From assembly GCA_030834095.1 (NCBI GenBank), contig JAURGA010000014.1, forward strand, positions 1 to 36,952: 36,952 nucleotides of DNA. Direction: 5' to 3'. The notes under the pieces were generated by a model that made no database searches, had not been told where the DNA came from, and saw only the letters and a list, made by a program, of their open reading frames with translations. This stretch comes from Candidatus Nanopelagicales bacterium. GTDB taxonomy: Bacteria > Actinomycetota > Actinomycetes > Nanopelagicales > Nanopelagicaceae. This document shows positions 15,474-24,336 of this stretch, in pieces; position 1 is the first letter of the stretch; each line of letters opens with the position of its first letter. The translations under genes were made by a program, and so were the position numbers.

Positions 15474-17252
15474 TTATTTCTCAGGGTCTACCGGGATAGA
15501 GATAATTCCCAACTTCGCAGACTGAGAATCGACCTTCGCCATCAAGGCTTTGTCATCTGCCTTGATTGCATAGGCTCGAGCAACGAATAAAACCTCTTCA
15601 CGTGAGGGTGCCATCTCAGTCAGCGCGTATACGTATTGGCGCATTCCAGTGATATCGCCCTTGTTGTAACTGAGTTTGGCCATGTTGACCTGAGCATTTA
15701 CACATCTCTCATTGCCGGCTATTTGGGCCCGGCTGAATTTTTCAAGAGCTTCATTTCCTTGATTGTTGATTATCTTGGCTAAAGAGTCGTAATACATCGC
15801 ACATGGGATATATCTTGAATATTCGACTGCAATAACTTTAGATGCATTATTTGTAGCAAATTCATCGATCCAATTTAGATATCGAAGTTGGGCAAATGCA
15901 AAGTTGCCTGAAATAAAGAGAGTCAACGCAACAGTCACGCCAACAAAAGCTTGAAGTAATTTCTTCGGTGCACCTTCACTGCGATACGCAAGACCAACAA
16001 TAAAGCCAGCAGCGGCCCAGAAAAGATATTTGTTTGGCAGTGTGATTGGGCTTACCGCGGCATTTGTGAAGTAAACAAAGAGGAACAGTCCGATTGCTGC
16101 GATCTCTCTGCGCTTATCTGGATACTTCTCGGCAGCAAGTATTGCGGCACGAACCAAGAACGCCAATAACAGAACAAAGGCAAACACTCCAACAAAACCT
16201 AGAGTGGCCACAGTTTGTACTGGTGCTGAATGTGCATCATTTGCAAGAACGGTCTGCAAATTCTGTGCCGAATCTAGGGTCCGATAACTTTCATAATAAT
16301 TTCCATATTGATCTGGACCAACACCAAATAGTGGCGAGCTACCAAATTGCGATAATCCAGCTAGCCAGAATTCGCCACGAATCTGAACTTGAACATCGTT
16401 TCCAAGAACTGGAATATCTTTGCCAATAAATGGCATCAGGAAGATTGCCTCTGCCCAAATAATTACAATAAGAGTTAGGGCAAAAGTTTTAGCATTTAAG
16501 GTTAAGTCAGAGATAAAATCTTTTAAACGTTGTGGCAAGAATCTAAAGATCAAGAAGAGCACGATTAGAATTGTCATAACTCCAAGATCAACAAAGCCTT
16601 GAAGCGCGCCAGCCTGACTTAAACAATAAATTGATCCAAGTGCTACGACCACGAGCAGGGCTCGGCGCTTGCTCGATGCGCTAATAAATAGGTAGACAAG
16701 TAATGGAAATGTCGTTCCCAGATATGCCGAGAAGAAGTCAAGATTCCCGAAAGTCGAAACCATCCCAGCTTCACCAGGCAGATCAAAAATCATTTGATCA
16801 TGGAGAATGCCAATTATCTGAGTGACACCAACTACTCCGATGTAAAGCCAGACTAATCTCTTAAATTGCTCGAGCGTAAACCCAGCATGAAATATGGCAA
16901 CAATCAAAAGGCAGAAAAGAGAAATTGCCCCGGTAAAGCGACCAGTGTCCCCTGTCATCGAGCCAATAAAATCTGGACTGAAAATCGCTGAAAGTATTAG
17001 CGCTAGGAAAGTTATCCAAAGGGCCCAGATAACCTTTCCCGAGAATACAAAGTGGTTCCTGCGTTTAATTATCAACGTACTAAATATCACAGCAATAATT
17101 GCAAGCATAAGAAACTGTATAGGCGCATTTTTATCAAATGCGTTGGGGAAAATACCGACCGGAATTAGTGCAACGGTCAATAAAAGATTTAGAACCCCCG
17201 TAGCAATTACTAATCGATTTGCTGCGAAGGTTCTGGAAACTCTAAAAATCAT
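15474..17252 (-). CDS. Wzy/O-antigen ligase family membrane protein with soluble C-terminal extension
   Basis: 592 residues with about a dozen membrane helices up to residue 455, then a soluble helical C-terminal part (about 455-592) that looks TPR-like. The Wzy_C/O-antigen ligase signature is present: STFGNLDFFSAYL (166-178), Arg292 in RGEFWLAGL, FGVGPDQYGN (309-318), and His341 in NDAHSAPVQTVATLG. This fold moves an undecaprenyl-linked glycan to an acceptor. Known members are Wzy polymerases, WaaL ligases and PglL/PilO O-oligosaccharyltransferases, and sequence alone does not separate them. A Gram-positive-type actinobacterium has no LPS, so polymerase or protein O-glycosylation is more likely. 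Ser/Thr/Pro-rich tails encoded downstream are candidate acceptors. It overlaps the upstream PGPGW gene by 4 nt (ATGA). Confidence 0.75.
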   Translation of the reverse strand: MIFRVSRTFAANRLVIATGVLNLLLTVALIPVGIFPNAFDKNAPIQFLMLAIIAVIFSTLIIKRRNHFVFSGKVIWALWITFLALILSAIFSPDFIGSMTGDTGRFTGAISLFCLLIVAIFHAGFTLEQFKRLVWLYIGVVGVTQIIGILHDQMIFDLPGEAGMVSTFGNLDFFSAYLGTTFPLLVYLFISASSKRRALLVVVALGSIYCLSQAGALQGFVDLGVMTILIVLFLIFRFLPQRLKDFISDLTLNAKTFALTLIVIIWAEAIFLMPFIGKDIPVLGNDVQVQIRGEFWLAGLSQFGSSPLFGVGPDQYGNYYESYRTLDSAQNLQTVLANDAHSAPVQTVATLGFVGVFAFVLLLAFLVRAAILAAEKYPDKRREIAAIGLFLFVYFTNAAVSPITLPNKYLFWAAAGFIVGLAYRSEGAPKKLLQAFVGVTVALTLFISGNFAFAQLRYLNWIDEFATNNASKVIAVEYSRYIPCAMYYDSLAKIINNQGNEALEKFSRAQIAGNERCVNAQVNMAKLSYNKGDITGMRQYVYALTEMAPSREEVLFVARAYAIKADDKALMAKVDSQSAKLGIISIPVDPEK

Positions 17253-17512
17253 TGGTCGCCTTTCGGCTTTCGTTTTTTAAGTTTTCGGGGATCAACTTTT
17301 CTGGCCGATTCTTGTGCCTTAGTCAACAATGATCTGGCCCAAGTGAATTCAATAGCAAGAATAAAGAGGCCACCGATCATGAAGGGTAAGGTAAATGGAC
17401 CAGGAAGAATAATTAAGACGGTCCCGATGGCGATGAGCGTGAAGCCGATTACCAAGACAATCAATTTACGAACTGGCGCTGGGACTCCGCTCCAGATTTT
17501 CTTGTATTCCAC
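17249..17512 (-). CDS. PGPGW-family small membrane protein
   Basis: 87 residues. Two hydrophobic segments (about 17-35 and 40-56) flank ILPGPFTLPFMIGGLFILA, followed by EFTWAR. This is the pattern of the putative transmembrane PGPGW family (PF09656/TIGR02611), whose function is unknown; here the PGPGW core reads PGPFT. The C-terminus is short and strongly basic. The GTG start is set by a TAAGAT hexamer exactly 6 nt upstream, part of a symmetric divergent promoter shared with trhO. The stop overlaps the Wzy-type gene by 4 nt, so the two are likely one transcript. Confidence 0.75.
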   Translation of the reverse strand: MEYKKIWSGVPAPVRKLIVLVIGFTLIAIGTVLIILPGPFTLPFMIGGLFILAIEFTWARSLLTKAQESARKVDPRKLKKRKPKGDQ

Positions 17513-17517
17513 GTTTC

Positions 17518-17544
17518 AATCTTAACGCTTCGCTCGTTAAGATT
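17518..17544. promoter_or_regulatory. Symmetric bidirectional leaderless promoter
   Basis: A perfect inverted repeat AATCTTAACG-N7-CGTTAAGATT. Each arm carries TAAGAT pointing outward (17519-17524 on minus, 17538-17543 on plus), each followed by 6 nt and a GTG start (17512 minus, 17550 plus). Neither gene has a Shine-Dalgarno sequence, so both transcripts would be leaderless. Confidence 0.65.
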
Positions 17545-17549
17545 ATGCT

Positions 17550-18458
17550 GTGGAACTCCAGAAGATACTTCTCTACTACGGCTTTACGCCGATTGCTGAC
17601 CCAGAAGCCGTGCGCTTGTGGCAACAGGCGCTCTGTGAATCCTTGAATATCAAGGGCCGGATCTTGGTTTCAAAACATGGAATCAATGGAACTGTTGGCG
17701 GCGATATGTCCGCCTTAAAGAAATATGTAAAGACCACAAAAAAGTATCCAGGGTTTAAGAAGATCGATTTTAAGTGGTCTGGTGGAACCGGAAATGATTT
17801 TCCAAGGCTAAATGTCCGAGTCAAGGATGAGCTTGTCGCATTTGGTAGCCCTGCAGAAATTGATGTTGATGCTAATGGTGTCATAAATGGCGGAAAGCAT
17901 TTGAAGCCTTATGAAGTAGATAAGTTGGTAGAAGAGCGTGGCGACGAGGTTGTCTTCTTCGATGGTCGAAATGCATTTGAGGCCAAGATTGGTAAATTTA
18001 AGAATGCAATAGTTCCTGATGTCGAAAGCAGTCGAGATTTCATCAGCGAAATTGAGAGCGGAAAATACGATCACATTAAAGATAAACCAATCGTCACTTA
18101 CTGCACTGGTGGGATTCGTTGCGAAATCCTGTCGGCTGTAATGGTCAAACGCGGATTTAAAGAGGTCTACCAAATTGAGGGCGGCATAGTCCGATACGGA
18201 AACAAGTTTGGTGATGAATCACTTTGGGAAGGTTCGCTCTTCACCTTTGACGGTCGCATGGCAATTAATTTTTCAACCAAGACCAAGGTTATTGGCGAGT
18301 GCGAAAGATGTAGTGCCAAAACAAATACCTTCTTCAACTGCGCTACTGCAAGCTGTCACGAATTAATTCTGCTCTGCGAAGATTGTTCAAAACTTGATTC
18401 GAATTTAAGTTGTGTGCATTCTAGCGCTAATAAGCGCGATGCTGAAATGGTTGGTTAA
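17550..18458 (+). CDS. trhO: tRNA uridine 5-hydroxylase TrhO (rhodanese family, YceA/UPF0176)
   Basis: 302 residues, usual family length. TrhO (YceA) hydroxylates C5 of uridine 34 in tRNAs using molecular oxygen, the first step toward mo5U/cmo5U-type wobble bases. The N-terminal domain (about 1-95, [15 protein letters not shown] ... [11 protein letters not shown]) is characteristic of the family. A rhodanese domain follows with the catalytic loop CTGGIRCE (185-192, Cys185). The C-terminal part carries a Cys-rich region ([14 protein letters not shown] ... CEDCSK) that resembles a zinc-binding knuckle, as expected in this family. Translation probably starts at GTG 17550 on a leaderless transcript. 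The downstream IolG-type gene starts only 6 nt after the stop without a ribosome-binding site, so it may be co-transcribed. Confidence 0.9.
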   Translation: MELQKILLYYGFTPIADPEAVRLWQQALCESLNIKGRILVSKHGINGTVGGDMSALKKYVKTTKKYPGFKKIDFKWSGGTGNDFPRLNVRVKDELVAFGSPAEIDVDANGVINGGKHLKPYEVDKLVEERGDEVVFFDGRNAFEAKIGKFKNAIVPDVESSRDFISEIESGKYDHIKDKPIVTYCTGGIRCEILSAVMVKRGFKEVYQIEGGIVRYGNKFGDESLWEGSLFTFDGRMAINFSTKTKVIGECERCSAKTNTFFNCATASCHELILLCEDCSKLDSNLSCVHSSANKRDAEMVG

Positions 18459-18464
18459 TTCTCG

Positions 18465-19475
18465 GTGCCAGATCTAAGAGTTTGCGTAATCGGCACTGGT
18501 GCGATGGGCACCGATCATATTATTCGAATCAATACCCGAATGTCGGGCGCAATTGTCACTGCGATTGTTGAACCAGATACCAAGCGGGCTGCCGAAGCTT
18601 TAAAGTGCGCGCCAGATGCAAAACAGTTCGCAAATATTTCGGATGCAATTGCTAGCGGCTTAATTGATGCAGCACTTGTTGCAACACCAGGTACATTCCA
18701 TGAAGAAGTTCTGTTACCAATAATTGCCGCAGGGCTGCCAGTTTTATGCGAAAAGCCGATGACTCCTGATGTTCCTTCAGCGCTGCGTGTGGTCGAAGCA
18801 GAAGTTGGTGGTGGCAAAAAGATTATTCAAGTGGGCTTTATGCGCCGCTTTGACGAGGGTTACATTGAATTACAGAAGCAAATTTCTAGCTCTGCGCTCG
18901 GTGAATTACTGGCACTTCATTGTGCCCACCGAAACCCTTCGGTTCCAGATTGGTATGGCAATGAAATGTTGATTGCGGATTCGGTTTCGCATGAGATTGA
19001 TATTGTGCGTTTTCTGACTGGATCCCCAATTATTTCGGCCGAAGTCAAACAACTTAAGCGAAACAAATTGGCACCAGAGCGCTTGAATGAACCAATCTTG
19101 GTTCTTCTTGAAACTGAATCTGGTGTGATTGCAACTGTCGAAATGAATGTTTCAGTTCAATTCGGCTATCAAGTTATTACTGAAGCAGTTTTCCAGAAGG
19201 GCGTCAGTGAAATTGGACGGTCCAATGGGATGACAACATGGGAATCTGGAAGATCTAGCACTGCTGAACATATTTCGTATTTAACTAGATTTGCTCGGGC
19301 ATATGATGATGAAATTCAATCTTGGATCAACGCCGCAAAAATTGGACAAATTGGTGGTCCAACTGCATGGGACGGATATCTGTCTGTTGCAGTTGTTGAT
19401 GCTGGATTGAAATCACTTAAGACTGGTGAAAGAGTATCCGCAACATACGTAGCAAAACCTGCTCTCTATAACTAG
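18465..19475 (+). CDS. Gfo/Idh/MocA oxidoreductase, IolG-like inositol dehydrogenase 1
   Basis: NAD(P)-dependent dehydrogenase, 336 residues. The Rossmann motif is GTGAMG (10-15); the family catalytic residues are Lys97 in CEKP, Asp172 and His176 in ADSVSHEIDIVRF, the same numbering as in Bacillus subtilis IolG. It is probably a myo-inositol or related cyclitol/sugar dehydrogenase; scyllo-inositol, chiro-inositol or a sugar are alternatives, since a second IolG-type gene lies just downstream. The GTG start is 6 nt after trhO with no ribosome-binding site, suggesting coupling. The 30-nt gap to the next gene contains only its ribosome-binding site. Confidence 0.75.
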   Translation: MPDLRVCVIGTGAMGTDHIIRINTRMSGAIVTAIVEPDTKRAAEALKCAPDAKQFANISDAIASGLIDAALVATPGTFHEEVLLPIIAAGLPVLCEKPMTPDVPSALRVVEAEVGGGKKIIQVGFMRRFDEGYIELQKQISSSALGELLALHCAHRNPSVPDWYGNEMLIADSVSHEIDIVRFLTGSPIISAEVKQLKRNKLAPERLNEPILVLLETESGVIATVEMNVSVQFGYQVITEAVFQKGVSEIGRSNGMTTWESGRSSTAEHISYLTRFARAYDDEIQSWINAAKIGQIGGPTAWDGYLSVAVVDAGLKSLKTGERVSATYVAKPALYN

Positions 19476-19505
19476 GATTCAACCCTTACTGCTACCGGGG
19501 GAAAA

Positions 19506-20507
19506 ATGGCCAATAAAAATTTGAGAATCGGTGTTATCGGTGCTGGCCGAATTGGCATTGTTCACTCTGGAAGCGTTAATGACACTGCAGGTGCCGAATT
19601 AGCAATTGTTGTAGATGCAATTGAAGAGAGCGCAGCAAAGCTTGCCGCCCAATACGGCGCAAAGCACACAACTGATGTCAACGACATTTTTACCAAAGGT
19701 GATGTCGATGCAATTATCGTTGGCTCTCCTACCCCAACACATGTTGATTTAATTAGCCGATCAATTGATGCCGGTATCCACGTCTTATGTGAGAAGCCTG
19801 TTGACTTAGATATCAATCGTGCAAACACAATTAAAGATAAGGTCACAAACTCAAAGACCAATGTTTCTATTGCCTTTAACCGTCGTTATGACCCAAATTT
19901 CGCCGCAGTTTATGCGCGGGTAAAAGCTGGTGAACTTGGAAATTTAGAGCAATTGGTGCTTACAAGCCGTGATCCTGCGCCACCACCACAGTCTTACATC
20001 GCAGTTTCTGGCGGAATCTTCCGAGACCAAGTAATTCATGATTTTGATATCGCGCGTTACTTTGTTGGCGATATTGCTGAAGTAAGCACCTTTGCAACAA
20101 ATGCATTTAGCTCTGAGATTAAGGCTGAAGGCGACTTCGATACTGCTATCACTAATTTGCGAAGCACTGATGGCAAGTTGGTTTCAATCATCAACTCACG
20201 TCACTCTTCTTACGGATATGACCAACGTCTAGAAGCATTCGGTGACAAGGGAATGTTGCAAGTAACAAATGTTGCGCCAACTTCAGTTCGCAGTTTTAAA
20301 GCCGGCCACAGCGAACAACTAGATCCATATCTAAACTTCTTCTTAGAAAGATATGCTGCTTCTTATCGCAAGGAGCTTGCGCTATTTATCGAGAGTATCC
20401 AGACCGAAAAACAACTAAACCCGACTTATGAAGATGGTTGCAAAGCGTTGATACTTGCTGACGCTGCTACCGAATCTGCAAAGACGGGTAAAGTCGTAAA
20501 GCTGTAA
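19506..20507 (+). CDS. iolG: myo-Inositol 2-dehydrogenase
   Basis: 333 residues, close to the family standard. It oxidises myo-inositol to scyllo-inosose (2-keto-myo-inositol) with NAD, the first step of inositol catabolism. Visible motifs are GAGRIG (12-17), CEKP (95-98, Lys97), FNRRYDPNF (124-132) and GGIFRDQVIHDFDIARY (169-185) with Asp174 and His178; the last two motifs are typical of IolG proper. ATG is preceded by GGGGG at a good distance. The product would feed IolE, encoded convergently only 4 bp away on the other strand. No inositol transporter gene is visible in the window. Confidence 0.85.
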   Translation: MANKNLRIGVIGAGRIGIVHSGSVNDTAGAELAIVVDAIEESAAKLAAQYGAKHTTDVNDIFTKGDVDAIIVGSPTPTHVDLISRSIDAGIHVLCEKPVDLDINRANTIKDKVTNSKTNVSIAFNRRYDPNFAAVYARVKAGELGNLEQLVLTSRDPAPPPQSYIAVSGGIFRDQVIHDFDIARYFVGDIAEVSTFATNAFSSEIKAEGDFDTAITNLRSTDGKLVSIINSRHSSYGYDQRLEAFGDKGMLQVTNVAPTSVRSFKAGHSEQLDPYLNFFLERYAASYRKELALFIESIQTEKQLNPTYEDGCKALILADAATESAKTGKVVKL

Positions 20508-20511
20508 AGTT

Positions 20512-21414
20512 TTAGAAACCTTCGCTACCTAGTTCGGCTAGAACTTGACGTAAGAATTCAACGCTAGCTTTCGCATCTGCAAATGGGCCGGCACCTTCTG
20601 CCGGCTCTGCGTTTAGCGCATTATCTTGTTCCAGAACAAACCATCCGTCATAGCCAGCCATAATTAAGTTGCGGACAACAGTGCGAATATTTGCATCACC
20701 TTGTCCCAGCGGCGTGTAAAGCCCCGCCAACATTCCGTCATAGTAAGTAACATCGTGCGAACGAACCTTTGCCGCCATCGCGCTATTTACATCCTTAAGG
20801 TGTGAATGTGCGACGCGATCTGCGTGATCTTTTGAGAATGCGACGATATCTGTGCCACCAATCATCATGTGGCCAGTGTCTAAACAGAATGGAATTGTCG
20901 AACCTTTTAATACCCGATTTACGTGATCTGCAGTTTCAACCATGGTCCCAACGTGTGGGTGCAGCACTGACTTGACGCCAATTTTTGCAGCTTCGGCCTG
21001 AATCCGATTTAGATTGTTAAATAAAATAACCCATTCAGCATCAGTTAAAACTGGAAGTTTTTCATCATAACCAGTGATCCCAGAGTTTGCAGCAAGCACT
21101 AAAGTCTTTGCACCAGCAGCAACATATCCCTCTAGTTCTTTCTGAACACCAGGAATTGGATCGTGATCCGCGCGATGCAAAATAACCGGAACGAAGCCAC
21201 CGACAGCGGTCATGTTGTGTTCTTTAAGAATGGAAGCTTTTAGTGCGGGTTCCATTGGCAAGAAACCTTCAGGACCAAATTCAGTTGCACTAAATCCAAG
21301 TTCTGCCATCTCCTTTAAAACTCTTGCAGGTGACATCTGATGTCCCCAACCTGGAACTTCGCATACTCCCCATGAAATAGGTGCTGCTGCGATCTTGGCG
21401 TTCTTTGCACTCAT
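20512..21414 (-). CDS. iolE: 2-Keto-myo-inositol dehydratase
   Basis: 300 residues, TIM barrel of the xylose-isomerase-like superfamily. IolE dehydrates scyllo-inosose to 3D-(3,5/4)-trihydroxycyclohexane-1,2-dione. Supporting motifs are PISWGV (12-17), LHPHVGT (151-157), CLDTGH (177-182), SHLKDV (204-209), PLGQGD (235-240) and LEQD (261-264), which carry the metal and substrate ligands. It is the last gene of the minus-strand operon and overlaps the D-2-hydroxyacid dehydrogenase by 4 nt (ATGA). Confidence 0.85.
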   Translation of the reverse strand: MSAKNAKIAAAPISWGVCEVPGWGHQMSPARVLKEMAELGFSATEFGPEGFLPMEPALKASILKEHNMTAVGGFVPVILHRADHDPIPGVQKELEGYVAAGAKTLVLAANSGITGYDEKLPVLTDAEWVILFNNLNRIQAEAAKIGVKSVLHPHVGTMVETADHVNRVLKGSTIPFCLDTGHMMIGGTDIVAFSKDHADRVAHSHLKDVNSAMAAKVRSHDVTYYDGMLAGLYTPLGQGDANIRTVVRNLIMAGYDGWFVLEQDNALNAEPAEGAGPFADAKASVEFLRQVLAELGSEGF

Positions 21415-22367
21415 TTAGTGCTCCTGTCCTGTTTCTTTTTTAGATTAGCGATTGCTTTTGGTTTAACTCCAGTTAGAACATCGCGCGCACCTTCGGCGGC
21501 CATGACATAGGTTGCGATAGTTGCTTGATTGCTTAGGCCCATTACATGCGGGGTCAGAACTACGTTCTCGTGATCAAAAATTGGATGGTGCTTTGGTGGT
21601 TCGGGATCAAATACATCTAGACCCAAACCCCCAAGTTTTCCGCTATTCAAAGATTCAAGTGCGGCATCTAAATTGACTAAAGCGCCTCTTGAACAGTTGA
21701 TTAAAATTGCCCCAGATTTCATAGCCGCAAATTTGGATTTACTAATCAAGCCATTAGTTTCTGGGGTAAGTGGAATATGAAGAGTTACAAAATCCGAAGC
21801 CGCTAAAAGTTCAGTAATTGAATTGGCTTTATTTGAAGCTGGAATCTCTGCCATTGGATCAAAGGCGAGAATCTTCAAATCGAATACAGATGCAATATCG
21901 GCAACTTTCTTTCCGATTCGGCCATAACCAATAATTCCTAAAGTCTGGTTTGCTAAATCCCCAACTGGATATTTAGTGCGTTGATCCCACTTCCCGGTTG
22001 CAACCAATTTGGTAAGTGGTCCAAGACGCTTTGATAAGTGCAGAATCTGAGCAATTACACCTTCAGCCACCGCAACAGTATTGCTTCCAGGTGTAACAAC
22101 TACGGGGATATTTCGAGCATCGGCTTCATTCAAATCAACTAATTCGGTTCCGACTCCGGTGCGGGCAATAACTTTTAGATTTGGCATTGCATCAAATACC
22201 GATTTGTTAAACTCAAATGCTGCGCGAACAAGGGCGCCATCAGCAATTGCTAAATCTTCTGTCGTTGGATTTTCAATATAGGAAAAGCCCGAACCCAGAA
22301 CTGGAGCGACAATTTCACTGGAAATTGGTCCAAGGCCAACAATCATTGTTTTCGAAGCTTTGCTCAT
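21411..22367 (-). CDS. D-2-hydroxyacid dehydrogenase (phosphoglycerate dehydrogenase-like)
   Basis: 318 residues, NAD-dependent D-isomer-specific 2-hydroxyacid dehydrogenase. Cofactor motif GYGRIG (147-152) followed by Asp170 at the end of the next strand (NAD preference); catalytic Arg227 (CSRGALV), Glu256 (DPEPP) and His274 (LTPHVMG) are all present. It lacks the C-terminal ACT domain of biosynthetic SerA. Substrate is unknown; glyoxylate/hydroxypyruvate or a sugar-derived 2-keto acid fits a catabolic operon. It overlaps the genes on both sides (4 nt with iolE, 1 nt with the Gfo/Idh/MocA gene), so it is part of the same pathway unit, not a stray gene. Confidence 0.8.
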   Translation of the reverse strand: MSKASKTMIVGLGPISSEIVAPVLGSGFSYIENPTTEDLAIADGALVRAAFEFNKSVFDAMPNLKVIARTGVGTELVDLNEADARNIPVVVTPGSNTVAVAEGVIAQILHLSKRLGPLTKLVATGKWDQRTKYPVGDLANQTLGIIGYGRIGKKVADIASVFDLKILAFDPMAEIPASNKANSITELLAASDFVTLHIPLTPETNGLISKSKFAAMKSGAILINCSRGALVNLDAALESLNSGKLGGLGLDVFDPEPPKHHPIFDHENVVLTPHVMGLSNQATIATYVMAAEGARDVLTGVKPKAIANLKKKQDRSTK

Positions 22368-23587
22368 TATTTTTTAATTGCCGCCGTAGTGCCAGAAACT
22401 GATTTAATCGCGATCCACTTCTTTGATTCGGCCGATTCTTCTATTGCTGAAACAACTCGGGCGGCAGAAACCGCATCATGAATATTTGAATTCTTTGCTG
22501 CTCCACCAAAATATGCTTCAAGGAATTTGCGAGCTTCAACAATCTTTAAATCGTCATAGCCCATTGAAGTTCCGGCACCTGGTTGGAAGCTGCCGAAGTC
22601 CCCGAATGCTGGTGATGCCATCACGCGTTGGTATCCAACATGTTCGCCTTTGCGACCAATTGCAATTTCAATTTCATTCATTCGTTCGAAATCCCACTTG
22701 ATTGAACCTTCAGTTCCGTAAATTTCGAAGTTATAACTTGCACGTGGCCCGACGGCTACACGTGATGCCTCGATTGTTCCTACTGCGCCGGCCGCAACTG
22801 CATTATCGGCAAAACGAATAAGTGCGCCTGCATAATCTTCATTTTCTACTGGCTCTAACTTTCCGCCTTCGATTACCGCAAAGTGCGTGCCCTTACCCAT
22901 CTCTAAAACAGGGCGTTCAGTAATGATTGTTTTTGTCATTCCACTTACTTCATTAATTGGCCCAACTAAGTATTGAACTAAATCTGCCAAGTGGCCCATT
23001 AAATCACCGAGAACTCCACTGCCGGCAAATTTGCGGATGAAGCGCCAAGAGAGAGCGCCATTTGGTTCCGCTGAATAATCAGCGAAGAAAGTTCCACGAA
23101 TATTTGTGATGCGACCTAGAGCCCCACTTTCGATTAAATGTTTTGCATGTTCAACAGCCGGGGCATTTCGATAGTTAAAACCAATAGTTGTGGTTACGCC
23201 GGCTGCAATCGCAGCGGCTTCTACTGCTTCTGTTTCGGTAGCGCCGCGACCAACTGGCTTTTCGATCCAGAATGATTTTCCGGCTTTTGCTGCAGCGATA
23301 CCAATTTCGGCATGCAGAAAGTTTGGGGCACAGATTGAAACAACATCTACATCGGGATGGGAGAGAACCTCTTTGTAATCCAGGGTTGAAGTTTCATAAC
23401 CAAGAACGTTGACTGCATAGTCTGCGCGCTCTTGCACATTGTCAGCTGCAATAATCAGCCTTGGTTTAATACCGAGTTCTGGATACACAATCGGAAGTGA
23501 TTGATAGGCACGAGAATGCACCTTGCCCATCCAGCCAACACTGATTAAGCCAACACCAACTGTACGATTAGGAGTTACTTGTGACAT
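22367..23587 (-). CDS. Gfo/Idh/MocA oxidoreductase 3
   Basis: 406 residues, longer than classical IolG. Rossmann start GVGLISVGWMGKVHS, Lys110 in IEKPVG, and GVLGDLMGHLADLVQYL with Asp195 and His199 as the catalytic acid/base pair. Members of this long subfamily act on inositol isomers or sugars, for example scyllo-inositol dehydrogenases, but substrate cannot be assigned. AAGGAA precedes the ATG. It lies between the HpcH/HpaI aldolase and the hydroxyacid dehydrogenase (TAATG overlap with the latter), so it likely oxidises an alternative cyclitol or sugar entering the same pathway. Confidence 0.75.
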   Translation of the reverse strand: MSQVTPNRTVGVGLISVGWMGKVHSRAYQSLPIVYPELGIKPRLIIAADNVQERADYAVNVLGYETSTLDYKEVLSHPDVDVVSICAPNFLHAEIGIAAAKAGKSFWIEKPVGRGATETEAVEAAAIAAGVTTTIGFNYRNAPAVEHAKHLIESGALGRITNIRGTFFADYSAEPNGALSWRFIRKFAGSGVLGDLMGHLADLVQYLVGPINEVSGMTKTIITERPVLEMGKGTHFAVIEGGKLEPVENEDYAGALIRFADNAVAAGAVGTIEASRVAVGPRASYNFEIYGTEGSIKWDFERMNEIEIAIGRKGEHVGYQRVMASPAFGDFGSFQPGAGTSMGYDDLKIVEARKFLEAYFGGAAKNSNIHDAVSAARVVSAIEESAESKKWIAIKSVSGTTAAIKK

Positions 23588-23595
23588 CTGATTCC

Positions 23596-24336
23596 TTATT
23601 TCTTTAGTTGTGTTACAAGGCTCGTAATTGCGCCGGCAAGCAGCGTGGAATCTGATCCAATTGCAATGAATTTAAATCCTTGTTCGATAAATGCAGTTGC
23701 GGCAGCTGCGTCGGCAGCCAAGATTCCAGCAACTTTATTATTCGCTTTTGCAGCAGCAATAACCTTTGCACAAGCTTCGACAAATATCGGGCTCTTGAAA
23801 TCGCGTGGAACACCGAGTGCAAAACTTAAATCAAGTGGGCCCACGAATAGAAGATCGGCACCATCGACTGCCGCAATTGCTTCAACGTTTTGGAGCGCCT
23901 TTAAAGTTTCGATCTGAATTATGCAGGCGGCTTTGGCTCTCTGGGTTAGACCAGATAAATCTCGTCCCCACTTTGCGCTGCGGTTGTAAGTCGCGACTCC
24001 GCGATCGCCAAATGGTGGATAAGACATATGTTTCACAACTGCAATAACTTCTTCTGCAGTTTCAATTCTTGGAACCATTACACCGCTTGCGCCAGCATCA
24101 AGTGCTCGACCAATTCGAATTCGCTCGGATGATTCAACACGAACCAAGGTAGGAATTGAATAAGCCATACCTGCAACAACTGTTGGACCAACTAAATCTT
24201 CACCCGCGCCACCATGTTCTAAATCAACTAGAACCCAATCGACTCCCCCAACTGCAGCAATTTCTGCCGCCATCGGTGCGCCCATTCCAAGAAAGGTTCC
24301 GATTGTTACTTGGCTTGGATCGGTGAACTTGTGCAT
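23596..24336 (-). CDS. HpcH/HpaI-type class II aldolase
   Basis: 246 residues with the start at 24336, which overlaps the iolD stop as TAATG, the junction type used elsewhere in this window; an upstream ATG at 24348 would add four residues. Family residues are all present: LEHG with the His base (41), Arg66 (TLVRVE), metal-binding Glu143 (QIET) and Asp169 (GPLDLS). Known members cleave 4-hydroxy-2-oxoacids to pyruvate and an aldehyde (HpaI, GarL, RhmA). Next to iolD it could process a 2-keto-3-deoxy sugar acid. It could also stand in for the missing IolJ aldolase, although the IolJ substrate is not a typical one for this family. The second option is speculative. Confidence 0.8.
   Translation of the reverse strand: MHKFTDPSQVTIGTFLGMGAPMAAEIAAVGGVDWVLVDLEHGGAGEDLVGPTVVAGMAYSIPTLVRVESSERIRIGRALDAGASGVMVPRIETAEEVIAVVKHMSYPPFGDRGVATYNRSAKWGRDLSGLTQRAKAACIIQIETLKALQNVEAIAAVDGADLLFVGPLDLSFALGVPRDFKSPIFVEACAKVIAAAKANNKVAGILAADAAAATAFIEQGFKFIAIGSDSTLLAGAITSLVTQLKK

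Noticed and set aside
15474-17252. Assignment of the Wzy_C protein as an LPS O-antigen ligase
   Set aside because: The gene set indicates an actinobacterium without LPS; polymerase or protein glycosyltransferase activity is more plausible.
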